From an uncultured bacterium (GTDB lineage: Bacteria; Patescibacteriota; Patescibacteriia; CAIQCM01), in contig CAIQCM010000087.1 in assembly GCA_903870305.1 (NCBI GenBank), forward strand, positions 1 to 6,805: DNA of 6,805 bases, in the 5' to 3' direction. The translations under genes were made by a program, and so were the position numbers. The notes below the pieces were generated by a model, which was not told the origin of the DNA, made no database searches, and saw only the letters and a program-made list of their open reading frames with translations. Position 1 is the stretch's first letter. Every line of letters starts with the position of its first letter. Below, piece after piece: positions 1-5,182 of the stretch.

Positions 1-142
1 TAAGGTAACGCGTGATCGGCGTTTCAATCTCCACAAAGCCCTCTAACGCAAAAAAATCGCGGATGCTCTCCACGATTTTTTGTCTTGTTTGGATATTGCG
101 ACGGTAAGTTCCGTCGCTCTTGTATCGCTGCCAAGTATTCAC
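1..142 (-). CDS. Lysyl-tRNA synthetase-like protein, probably EpmA/GenX type (N-terminal fragment)
   Basis: The first 47 codons of a minus-strand gene that leaves the window at its left edge. Reading from a GTG codon at 142, residues about 18-43 (RNIQTRQKIVESIRDFF, then GFVEIETP) match motif 1 of class II aminoacyl-tRNA synthetases of the LysRS/AspRS group, ending in the invariant proline of the dimer interface. Only about 17 residues precede this motif, so the N-terminal OB-fold anticodon-binding domain of true LysRS is absent. That is the layout of EpmA/GenX/PoxA, which attaches a lysine-type residue to elongation factor P. The start is uncertain: the frame is open back to 175 with no ATG, GTG being the only good start, and no clear ribosome binding site precedes it. 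It follows rpsR by 100 nt in the position where many bacteria carry rplI. The catalytic motifs 2 and 3 lie outside the window, so a truncated LysRS or AsnRS-like paralogue cannot be excluded. Confidence 0.7.
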   Translation of the reverse strand, partial: MNTWQRYKSDGTYRRNIQTRQKIVESIRDFFALEGFVEIETPITRYL

Positions 143-149
143 AATGGTC

Positions 150-237
150 TTACGAATATACGAATTGGTTACGAATTACGAATATGGCGATCTATCCTCT
201 CTATTCGAAATTTCGTAATAGATTCGTAAATTCGTAA
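150..237. repeat. Inverted word repeat, ACGAATT family, between rpsR and the EpmA-like gene
   Basis: The left arm (150-184) holds four copies of ACGAATA/ACGAATT-type words. The right arm (203-237) holds their reverse complements (TTCGTAA, ATTCGTAA). The arms can fold into an imperfect stem with a loop of about 18 nt. They fill nearly all of the 100-nt gap between rpsR and the next gene. There is no U-run after the stem on the minus strand, so this is not a classical intrinsic terminator. Confidence 0.75.
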
Positions 238-242
238 GAGCG

Positions 243-467
243 CTATTGGTTAACTACGAACGGCATGAGTCCGGTGACGCGCGCGCGCTTGATCGCGGTC
301 GCGAGTTTGCGCTGATGCCAAGCGCAGACGCCCGAGCGGCGGCGCGGCATGATCTTCGCGTACGAAGAAACAAAGCGGCGCAACGTGGCGGCGTCCTTGT
401 AATCGATCGCGTTCTGGTTATTGGCGCAGAACGGACAGATCTCGTGTTTTGGTTTGCGGACAGGCAT
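243..467 (-). CDS. rpsR: 30S ribosomal protein bS18
   Basis: A 74-residue small-subunit ribosomal protein that pairs with bS6 on the 30S platform near the central domain of 16S rRNA. The family core is clear: [19 protein letters not shown] (21-39), then PRRRSG (41-46), [13 protein letters not shown] (51-63) and a terminal LMPFV. The N-terminus carries C11-P-F-C14, and C48-A-W-H51 follows, so the protein could bind zinc as in the cysteine-containing S18 variants; this is inferred from spacing only. ATG at 467 is the natural start, but no Shine-Dalgarno sequence precedes it. The 29 nt separating it from the ssb stop codon are mostly a copy of the AACCAAGAACC word repeat. Third gene of the rpsF-ssb-rpsR operon. 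Stop codon TAG. Confidence 0.97.
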   Translation of the reverse strand: MPVRKPKHEICPFCANNQNAIDYKDAATLRRFVSSYAKIMPRRRSGVCAWHQRKLATAIKRARVTGLMPFVVNQ

Positions 468-475
468 ACGGGTTG

Positions 476-565
476 TTGGAATTTGGTTCTTGGTTTTTAA
501 AAAGGTATATCTTCGACTTTAATTTCATCGTCGGGGTTATTTGTTTTGGAATTTGGTTCTTGGTT
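476..565. repeat. Two identical 20-bp direct repeats, one between ssb and rpsR and one inside ssb
   Basis: TTGGAATTTGGTTCTTGGTT occurs at 476-495 and again at 546-565, 70 bp apart. The first copy lies in the ssb-rpsR spacer. The second lies within the ssb coding region, where its minus strand encodes about NQEPNS plus neighbouring Asn and Thr residues of the disordered linker. A further GTTGGTTGTTG extension follows the second copy. Confidence 0.9.
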
Positions 566-961
566 GTTGGTTGTTGCCGCCGGAGCGGTTGGTGCCGATG
601 ATCGAGGGGTGTATCCGCCCTCACCGGCGGCTGGGGCTCGATCCAGCATGATCATATTCTCGGCGACGATCTCGGTCCGATAGCGCTTGACCCCGTCTTG
701 CCCTTCCCAGTCGCGGGTCTGCAAACGCCCTTCAACATACACCTTGCGTCCCTTGCCCAAGTATTGCTGACAGATTTCTGCGAGCTTGCCCCAGGCGACG
801 ATGTTATGATATTCGGGTTTTTCCTGCTTCACGCCGGCGGCATCTTTCCAGACAAAGGAAGTGGCGACGGAAAAATTGGCGACCGTTTGCCCGTTGGGGG
901 TGGTGCGCGTTTCAGGGTCCCGGGTCAGGTTGCCGATTACTTGGGCGCGATTCAGGTTCAT
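497..961 (-). CDS. ssb: Single-stranded DNA-binding protein
   Basis: A 154-residue bacterial SSB that coats single-stranded DNA during replication and repair. The OB fold spans about residues 1-108: it opens with [19 protein letters not shown] and includes [11 protein letters not shown] (24-34), [13 protein letters not shown] (50-62), [19 protein letters not shown] (67-85) and [13 protein letters not shown] (94-106). A Gly/Ala/Pro/Asn-rich linker follows (109-142), then an acidic tip ending [11 protein letters not shown], the conserved docking peptide for replication and repair partners. ATG at 961 was chosen because the family N-terminus starts exactly there. The frame can be read to an ATG at 991, but those ten extra codons come from the repeat in the rpsF-ssb spacer. 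No Shine-Dalgarno sequence is visible. Part of the linker (about 130-142) is encoded by the word repeat that also forms the ssb-rpsR spacer. Confidence 0.97.
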   Translation of the reverse strand: MNLNRAQVIGNLTRDPETRTTPNGQTVANFSVATSFVWKDAAGVKQEKPEYHNIVAWGKLAEICQQYLGKGRKVYVEGRLQTRDWEGQDGVKRYRTEIVAENMIMLDRAPAAGEGGYTPRSSAPTAPAATTNNQEPNSKTNNPDDEIKVEDIPF

Positions 962-968
962 ATTGGTT

Positions 969-1051
969 ATGAAACATGGAACATGAAGCATGAAACATTA
1001 AATACGGAACCGGAGTGTTTCATGTTGCGTGTTTCATGTTTCATGCTTCAT
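969..1051. repeat. Inverted word repeat, CATGAAACATG family, between rpsF and ssb
   Basis: The 97-nt rpsF-ssb spacer is mostly built of variants of CATGAAACATG on the left (969-998) and their complements on the right (1018-1051). The best arms are an exact 16-bp inverted repeat: ATGAAGCATGAAACAT at 983-998 and ATGTTTCATGCTTCAT at 1036-1051. The stem would form in the polycistronic mRNA between rpsF and ssb. No U-tract follows, so an mRNA processing or stability element is more likely than a terminator. Confidence 0.85.
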
Positions 1052-1058
1052 TCTTTCT

Positions 1059-1523
1059 TTACAATGCTTTGGTAATGTCTTCTTCCAGGGCCTCGAGGCG
1101 CTTGTCCAGTTCTTCGGCCGTCATGGCCGGGCCGACCGGCGCGGGCGCGGTGCCGATGACCGGAGCGGGAACATTTTCGGTCGCGCGGTAGTCGATGCGC
1201 ACTTCAGGGTCGGCGAGCTGCCCGATGGGTTTGACCGCCGGGTCAAAATGCGTGATCTGGTGGCGCAAGATCTCGTTGTGCAAGCGCAGATATTCATTGA
1301 CCTGCTTGAGCGAAGCCGGGTCGGATTCAAAAACCACCAGCACATAGTGCCCGTGGCGCACGTGCTTCATGGGATAACCAAGCTTTATCTTGCCGATCTC
1401 TTCGTTCCGCGAGATCGAAAGTCCGAGCTTTGTAAGCTCGGCGGTGATCTTTTCTTTGACAACGGCGATCTCTTCTTCGGTATATTTCGCCGCCAATGTA
1501 TAGAGTAGTTCGTATTTGGCCAT
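1059..1523 (-). CDS. rpsF: 30S ribosomal protein bS6
   Basis: A 154-residue protein that binds bS18 and the central domain of 16S rRNA in the 30S platform. The S6 ferredoxin-like core covers about residues 1-95: MAKYELLYTL at the start, then IGKIKLGYPMKHVRHGHYVLVVFE (43-66) matching the family's conserved strand-loop-strand, and LHNEILRHQI (81-90). The core is followed by a Pro/Ala-rich stretch (118-133) and a charged, probably helical tail (TAEELDKRLEALEEDI, 135-150). This makes it about 20 residues longer than the E. coli protein. ATG at 1523 is the first start in frame and fits the family. It has no Shine-Dalgarno sequence, and a TATAAT box lies 25-30 nt upstream, so the leader is short. 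First gene of the rpsF-ssb-rpsR operon. Stop codon TAA. Confidence 0.96.
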   Translation of the reverse strand: MAKYELLYTLAAKYTEEEIAVVKEKITAELTKLGLSISRNEEIGKIKLGYPMKHVRHGHYVLVVFESDPASLKQVNEYLRLHNEILRHQITHFDPAVKPIGQLADPEVRIDYRATENVPAPVIGTAPAPVGPAMTAEELDKRLEALEEDITKAL

Positions 1524-1547
1524 AGGGTGCGGTTAAAGTATCATATC

Positions 1548-1553
1548 ATTATA
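1548..1553 (-). promoter_or_regulatory. Putative -10 box of the rpsF operon
   Basis: TATAAT on the minus strand, an exact consensus -10 hexamer. It would place the transcription start near 1541 and give a leader of about 18 nt before the rpsF ATG. No good -35 box lies 16-18 nt further upstream. On the plus strand the overlapping TATAAA (1550-1555) could serve the rightward genes, so this AT-rich patch may be a shared divergent promoter. Confidence 0.45.
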
Positions 1554-1587
1554 AAGATGGCAAGTCCGTGCCCTTTTGCTTGGTTTT

Positions 1588-1998
1588 AATATCTAATGTC
1601 TAATATCTAATGTCTAATCCGGCTAAATTTGACCTTCGTGAAAGAACCGCTACTTTTGGCGAAAAAGTGATTGATTTTGCAAAAATTATTCCAAAAAATT
1701 CCATTACTTTCCCTTTAATAAGCCAGTTCATACGATCGGGAACGAGCATTGGAGCGAATTATTCCGAAGCTGATCACGCCGAAAGCCATCGCGACTTCGA
1801 ACACAAACTTGGTATTTGCAAAAAAGAAGCGGGTGAAACAAAATACTGGTTAAGAATTCTTGTTCATGCCGAACCAAGCTTAAAATCCCAAGCTGTGATA
1901 CTTTGGAGAGAGGTCGATGAATTAAGAAGAATATTCATAACCAGCATCCGCACATCTCAAAAGACGGATTAGATATTAGAAATTAGATATTAGATATT
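1588..1998. mobile_element. Candidate mobile module: four-helix-bundle gene inside 34-bp inverted repeats
   Basis: The left arm (1588-1621) and the right arm (1965-1998) are inverted copies of each other over 34 positions with three differences. Two of those three become G-U pairs in RNA, so a transcript could form a stem with one true mismatch. Both arms are built from the words TAATATC/TAATGTC and their complements. The start codon of the enclosed gene (1610-1612) lies in the left arm and its stop codon (1970-1972) in the right arm, so the 411-bp unit is essentially just one ORF and its repeats. It is visibly more AT-rich than its neighbours. There is no transposase and no obvious target-site duplication. 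The mobile_element label is an inference. Confidence 0.55.
1610..1972 (+). CDS. Four-helix-bundle protein, 23S rRNA intervening-sequence (S23/IVP) family
   Basis: A 120-residue protein with the diagnostic family stretch at residues 39-83: QFIRSGTSIGANYSEA, then RDFEHKLGICKKEAGETKYW and LRIL. Known relatives form four-helix bundles. Some are encoded in intervening sequences of 23S rRNA genes, and others (Avd) assist diversity-generating retroelements by binding nucleic acid. The cellular role of free-standing members is unknown. The start is ATG at 1610: a TAA lies in frame just upstream and no Shine-Dalgarno sequence is present. The start codon and first three codons are part of the left inverted repeat, and the TAG stop is part of the right one. 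Codon use is AT-rich (many AAA, ATT and TTT), unlike the GC-rich ribosomal protein and methyltransferase genes on either side, which suggests acquisition. No reverse transcriptase or variable-repeat pair is present, so this is not a retroelement Avd as far as the window shows. Confidence 0.93.
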   Translation: MSNPAKFDLRERTATFGEKVIDFAKIIPKNSITFPLISQFIRSGTSIGANYSEADHAESHRDFEHKLGICKKEAGETKYWLRILVHAEPSLKSQAVILWREVDELRRIFITSIRTSQKTD

Positions 1999-2006
1999 CG
2001 AAGATT

Positions 2007-3203
2007 ATGAAATACGCTTTTGCCTTAGGAAGACACCCGACCCTGTCGGTGGCCGAACTTGTTCGCGCTATTCCGAATATTACGCTTGAATCCGCCGAAA
2101 ATGGGATATGCGTCGGCAGCTGTTCCGAACTGGCGCCGGGATTCATCAATAAATTGGGCGGCACGATCAAAGTGATCGCGATCGACAAAGAGATCGAGTC
2201 GCTTGGCGAGATTGACGCCGCGCTCATGCGAAAATTGATCCCTCCCCGGGAGGGCAGAATTATTTTTGGAATTTCGATCTACGGCCAAGTGCCGGGCGTT
2301 GAACGCCGCCGCATATATATAGAAGGGCTGGAACTTAAAAAAGCGATCAAGTCCGAAGGACGCCGGGCGCGCTATGTGGTTTCGCAAGACACCCAGCTTT
2401 CGTCGGTGGTGATCGCGAAAAATAAATTGATCGAAGAGGGCGCCGAGTTCGTTATCATTAAAGAAAAAGGCCGCATTCTTATTGGACACACGATCGCGAT
2501 CCAGGAGTTTGAGGCCTATGGCGAGCGCGACTTTGACCGCCCCGGCCGCTCGGCGCGCCGCGGCATGCTGCCGCCCAAGCTCGCACAAATGATGGTGAAC
2601 ATTGCGGGCGGCGACAAGAGCAAGACGCTGCTTGATCCGTTCTGCGGCTCAGGCACGGTCTTGGGCGAAGCGCTCCTCATGGGTTACACCGATGTGGTTG
2701 GCGCCGATATTAGCGCTGAGGCGGTTAGCGACACCAAAGCGTATTTGGAATGGATCGAGAAAGCGCATCCCGAATTCCATGGCCGATGGCGCGTATTTGT
2801 TTCCGACGCACGCACGATCAACAAGCTGCTTCCGCCCGAAAGCGTCGGCGCGATTGTCGCCGAACCGTTCTTGGGTCCGCCGCAGAACGGCCGCGAAACG
2901 CCGGAACAGCTAAAACACATTATGAACGACGAGCTGGTGCCGCTTTACCGCGACGCCATCGCGGCATTATCAAAACTGTTGGCTCCGCGCGGCGCGGCCG
3001 TCTTCTCGTTCCCGGTCTTTAACCGCAACAAAGGCCCGATCTTTACGCCGGTGTCGTTGGTTGCGAACGCTCTTATTCCCGCGCCGCTTGTGCCAAGCGA
3101 ATATCAAAATTTTGGATTGCCCGCCACCTCCTCCGGCGGCGCCCTCTACGAACGCCCCGACCAATTCGTCGGCCGCGAAATTATTTTGTTAAAAAAGGTT
3201 TGA
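2007..3203 (+). CDS. Trm11/TrmG10-like SAM-dependent RNA methyltransferase (COG1041 type)
   Basis: A 398-residue Rossmann-fold methyltransferase. Residues 1-170 form a divergent RNA-binding-type N-terminal part, in the position of the THUMP region of tRNA guanine-10 N2-methyltransferases. DFDRPGRSARRGMLPPKLAQMMVNIA (175-200) is the typical link into the catalytic domain. Motif I is LLDPFCGSGTVLGE (208-221), binding SAM. An acidic post-I loop GADIS (232-236) follows, then a motif IV position reading AEPFLGPP (285-292). Known amino-methylating members have D/N-P-P-Y at motif IV, so the Asp and the second Pro-Tyr are replaced here. The C-terminus ends YERPDQFVGREIILL. Modification of tRNA is inferred from family, not proven. 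ATG at 2007 lies 8 nt after the four-helix-bundle module and has only a weak GAAG upstream. Stop codon TGA. No intrinsic terminator follows closely. Confidence 0.85.
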   Translation: MKYAFALGRHPTLSVAELVRAIPNITLESAENGICVGSCSELAPGFINKLGGTIKVIAIDKEIESLGEIDAALMRKLIPPREGRIIFGISIYGQVPGVERRRIYIEGLELKKAIKSEGRRARYVVSQDTQLSSVVIAKNKLIEEGAEFVIIKEKGRILIGHTIAIQEFEAYGERDFDRPGRSARRGMLPPKLAQMMVNIAGGDKSKTLLDPFCGSGTVLGEALLMGYTDVVGADISAEAVSDTKAYLEWIEKAHPEFHGRWRVFVSDARTINKLLPPESVGAIVAEPFLGPPQNGRETPEQLKHIMNDELVPLYRDAIAALSKLLAPRGAAVFSFPVFNRNKGPIFTPVSLVANALIPAPLVPSEYQNFGLPATSSGGALYERPDQFVGREIILLKKV

Positions 3204-3350
3204 TCCCCCACTTCGTTTAAGCTTCGCGGGGCAGACCCAAGTACCGTATGATCTCGGCTCCTTGTGCGTCTTAGTAGATAAGGAGACGATCTGGCGGAAA
3301 AATTTATTTAAAGGGGTTTTACCCCCTATCACAACGATCGGAGGAGATGA
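3204..3350 (+). promoter_or_regulatory. Structured intergenic leader upstream of the 166-residue gene
   Basis: The 147-nt gap holds no ORF that I trust. A stem can form from GATC-n4-CTCCTT (3250-3263) with AAGGAG-n2-GATC (3280-3291) around a 16-nt loop. A small GGGG-TTTTA-CCCC hairpin sits at 3313-3325. The strong Shine-Dalgarno sequence GGAGGA (3340-3345) follows. CTCCTT could instead pair with GAGGAG (3341-3346) of the ribosome binding site, so two exclusive foldings are possible. No convincing promoter hexamers were found. Regulation by this leader is an inference. Confidence 0.35.
3340..3345 (+). promoter_or_regulatory. Strong ribosome binding site for the 166-residue gene
   Basis: GGAGGA lies 5 nt before ATG at 3351. 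It is one of only two strong Shine-Dalgarno sequences in the window and fixes the start, because the ATG at 3347 runs into a stop after three codons. Confidence 0.85.
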
Positions 3351-3851
3351 ATGGATAAAGAGAAAATATGGAAGATATCCGGAATAAAATTTCACGATCC
3401 GGAAGATCTAAAAAGGGTTGTAAAAGCCGAGGTGGGGGTAACCGGAAAATTTTTATCGTTTGTTGCGGAATCACCTAAGGGCAGGCGGCATCGCGCCGAC
3501 TTTTCTGTGGTCGCCAGCAGCCCCGACGAAACAATGCGCCACTTGGTGAAGGGCAAGGTCATTCGCGGTTTGAATGAGGGGTCGGCAAAACGCATCATCA
3601 ACATCATCAATCGTCAGCTCGGGCGCACGGGAAAAATATTGATGATCGCGAGGCGCGAAAAATCCGGCAATTCAGAGACGATCATCTACAAGCTTCGCGA
3701 CAAACAGCTAACCGGTGCTCACGATGACCAGCAAACACCGACACTTATCTTGGGGAAAGATACGCATTCGGAGGTCACCGCCGTCACCGCGCTGCCGCCA
3801 TGGTATGCGATGAAACGAAGGCGACCCGACCCGACAAAACGAACACCGTAA
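3351..3851 (+). CDS. Unrecognised basic protein, 166 residues
   Basis: I do not recognise the family. The protein is soluble and basic, with no signal peptide or membrane segment. Residues 1-60 contain KISGIKFHDPEDLKRVV and a run of likely strands (GKFLSFVAESPKGRRHRADFSVVA). Residues 61-100 are rich in basic helix-forming residues (IRGLNEGSAKRIINIINRQLGRTGKILMIARR). The last third reads ETIIYKLRD, TPTLILGKD and HSEVTAVTALPPWYAMKRRR, with a Lys/Arg/Pro tail. The ending of short strands plus a T-A-x-x-P turn faintly recalls small BECR-type RNase folds, but this is a guess with no catalytic set identified. The gene is very likely real: strong ribosome binding site, GC and codon style like its neighbours, and an intrinsic terminator starting 6 nt after the stop. 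It appears to be its own unit or the end of the rightward unit. Confidence 0.8.
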   Translation: MDKEKIWKISGIKFHDPEDLKRVVKAEVGVTGKFLSFVAESPKGRRHRADFSVVASSPDETMRHLVKGKVIRGLNEGSAKRIINIINRQLGRTGKILMIARREKSGNSETIIYKLRDKQLTGAHDDQQTPTLILGKDTHSEVTAVTALPPWYAMKRRRPDPTKRTP

Positions 3852-3856
3852 ACGCC

Positions 3857-3889
3857 GAAGAGGTCCAACGGGGCCTCTTCATTTTTTTT
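3857..3889 (+). terminator. Intrinsic terminator of the 166-residue gene
   Basis: GAAGAGGTCC pairs with GGGCCTCTTC (one T-G pair) around the tetraloop AACG, and ATTTTTTTT follows. It begins 6 nt after the TAA of the plus-strand gene. A textbook rho-independent terminator, facing the leftward terminator just beyond it. Confidence 0.95.
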
Positions 3890-3899
3890 CAACGACGAT

Positions 3900-3936
3900 A
3901 AAAAAACGCCGCCTCCGAGAGAGGAGGGCGGCGTTT
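3900..3936 (-). terminator. Intrinsic terminator of the ASH-domain lipoprotein gene
   Basis: AAACGCCGCC (3904-3913) pairs with GGCGGCGTTT (3927-3936), extended inward by TCC/GGA with one bulged base. On the minus strand the stem is followed by a run of seven T (complement of 3900-3906). It lies about 20 nt after the TGA stop of the minus-strand lipoprotein gene. Confidence 0.93.
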
Positions 3937-3955
3937 GCAAATCGCGAAATTTATA

Positions 3956-5152
3956 TCAGGGCGTGGCAAGCACACTGATCTCAACGACTACGGCCTTCAC
4001 CATTCCGCCCGCGCTGCATGTGATCGCGTCGTATGGGACTCCGGCTTTTGCGGCATTAAACACATAGACATACTCGCACGAACTTCCTGCGGACAACGTT
4101 TCCATGCAAGTCGTTTCGGCGCTGTTTGAAGTCAGGTCGGCGCCGCTTGAGACGCACAACAGGTCCGTGATCGTTCCCGAGGCGGTAACCGTGACAGAAA
4201 CCGGAATACTATCTCCGACGGACAAGGTTGCAGGAAGCGCTGAAGAGCTGAGCGTGAACGAGGCGGGCGCCACGCCGGAACCGGTCAATGTTGCATATGC
4301 ATTTCCTTCGATCATGAGCGTACCAATCGCCGGGCCTATGGAGACCGGAAGAAAGGCGATGCTGACCGTGCATGACGCAACCGATCCCACGCAGGTCGTG
4401 TTTTGGATCTCGAATGGCGGCCCCACGGTCATCGATCTCAAAACGAACGGATTGATGCTTGAGATCGTCACCGTCTTAATCGTTGATGCGGCTCCGACCG
4501 CAACGGCGCCAAAATCCAGTTCCGCCTGATTAATGGCGAGCTCCAAAGCGGCGCCTGTTGTTCCGCCCTCGCCGGTACTTCCACCCGCTCCGCCAACTCC
4601 CCCAGTACCGCTCGCGCCGTCCGATCCAGTAGCGCCGTCTATTCCTTCAATCCCGCCCGCGCCACTGATAGAACCAGATGCCACACCCGTGCCTGTAAGC
4701 AGAACGGTTCCATTCGAACCGTTTCCCACGATGAGCGTGGCGCTGAATGCGCCAGCATACAACGGCTCGAAGTATATCTGCCAAACACACATCGTCGAGG
4801 ACGTGCATGAAGCCCAGTCGAAGATCCCGAAAGACACGCTGCCGATGATGGTGGGGATACCACGAACGTCAGCCACCCCGATTCCGACAGCGGTTATCTG
4901 TAAGAGTGCCGATCGCTCGCCAACGGCTACCGCGCCAAAATCAAGCGCCGACGGTCTTACGGAGAGCGCCGAAACGGCGTCGTCGGGGCCGCTCATCGGA
5001 ACAGTTGTTGTTCCTCCCATCCCTCCAGCAGCGGTCGTACCCGCGATCGCGCCGCCGTTCGGCGGGGGTTTGTTTCCACTGTCGTCCGAGTTGTTCGCGC
5101 CGCAACCCATGACCACCAATGTGGCAATAAGCAAACACGTTCTGCACCTCAT
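3956..5152 (-). CDS. Secreted lipoprotein with two ASH-like (choice-of-anchor D) domains
   Basis: 398 residues. The N-terminus is a lipoprotein signal peptide: MRCRTC, a hydrophobic stretch LLIATLVVMG, then Cys17 as the likely lipidated residue, followed by a Ser/Asn/Gly/Pro-rich tether (18-60). Two related immunoglobulin-like domains follow at about 62-158 and 203-295. Each opens with LDFGAVAVG and closes with a LTGTGVA or LTGSGVA strand, the signature of ASH/choice-of-anchor D repeats, and each holds one close cysteine pair (C116/C122 and C254/C261). A Gly-rich linker (159-200) separates them. A third beta-rich domain (297-398) carries C333, C349, C359 and C379. ATG at 5152 was chosen because GGAGGT lies 4 nt upstream and the signal peptide starts there. 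The frame runs to a TTG at 5299, but that TTG is the predicted -35 box. A surface adhesion or binding role is inferred. Confidence 0.88.
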   Translation of the reverse strand: MRCRTCLLIATLVVMGCGANNSDDSGNKPPPNGGAIAGTTAAGGMGGTTTVPMSGPDDAVSALSVRPSALDFGAVAVGERSALLQITAVGIGVADVRGIPTIIGSVSFGIFDWASCTSSTMCVWQIYFEPLYAGAFSATLIVGNGSNGTVLLTGTGVASGSISGAGGIEGIDGATGSDGASGTGGVGGAGGSTGEGGTTGAALELAINQAELDFGAVAVGAASTIKTVTISSINPFVLRSMTVGPPFEIQNTTCVGSVASCTVSIAFLPVSIGPAIGTLMIEGNAYATLTGSGVAPASFTLSSSALPATLSVGDSIPVSVTVTASGTITDLLCVSSGADLTSNSAETTCMETLSAGSSCEYVYVFNAAKAGVPYDAITCSAGGMVKAVVVEISVLATP

Positions 5153-5156
5153 CGTA

Positions 5157-5162
5157 ACCTCC
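5157..5162 (-). promoter_or_regulatory. Ribosome binding site that fixes the lipoprotein start
   Basis: GGAGGT on the minus strand, 4 nt before ATG at 5152. It decides between this start and the upstream in-frame TTG at 5299. Confidence 0.9.
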
Positions 5163-5182
5163 AATTGACAACGAACCGAAAA

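Noticed and set aside
962..991. Upstream ATG at 991 as the ssb start
   Set aside because: The ten extra codons come from the CATGAAACATG repeat, and the SSB family N-terminus starts at 961.
150..1051. CRISPR-like array in the repeat-rich spacers
   Set aside because: The repeats are 7-20 bp, variable and irregularly spaced, with no unique spacers of constant length and no cas gene.
1524..1547. S6:S18 autoregulatory RNA leader upstream of rpsF
   Set aside because: The leader implied by the TATAAT box is only about 18 nt, and I could not build the hairpin with its CCG bulge from it.
1610..1972. Avd accessory protein of a diversity-generating retroelement
   Set aside because: No reverse transcriptase and no template/variable repeat pair is present in the window.
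2025..2588. Minus-strand frame of 187 codons
   Set aside because: It lies opposite the methyltransferase gene, whose motifs are clear; the translation has no recognisable features.
3204..3350. A tRNA or other known structured RNA in the gap
   Set aside because: There is no TTCRANY T-loop or acceptor pairing on either strand, and I recognise no riboswitch consensus.
2007..5152. Recoded UGA (code 25), as in Gracilibacteria or SR1
   Set aside because: TGA ends the methyltransferase and lipoprotein genes at sensible places, and no gene contains an in-frame TGA.
4104..5168. Long plus-strand open frames with Pro/Ala-rich translations (4104-4529 and 4533-5168)
   Set aside because: They are antisense to the lipoprotein gene. 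Its Gly/Ala-rich, GC-rich codons leave the other strand open, and the translations have no domain features.
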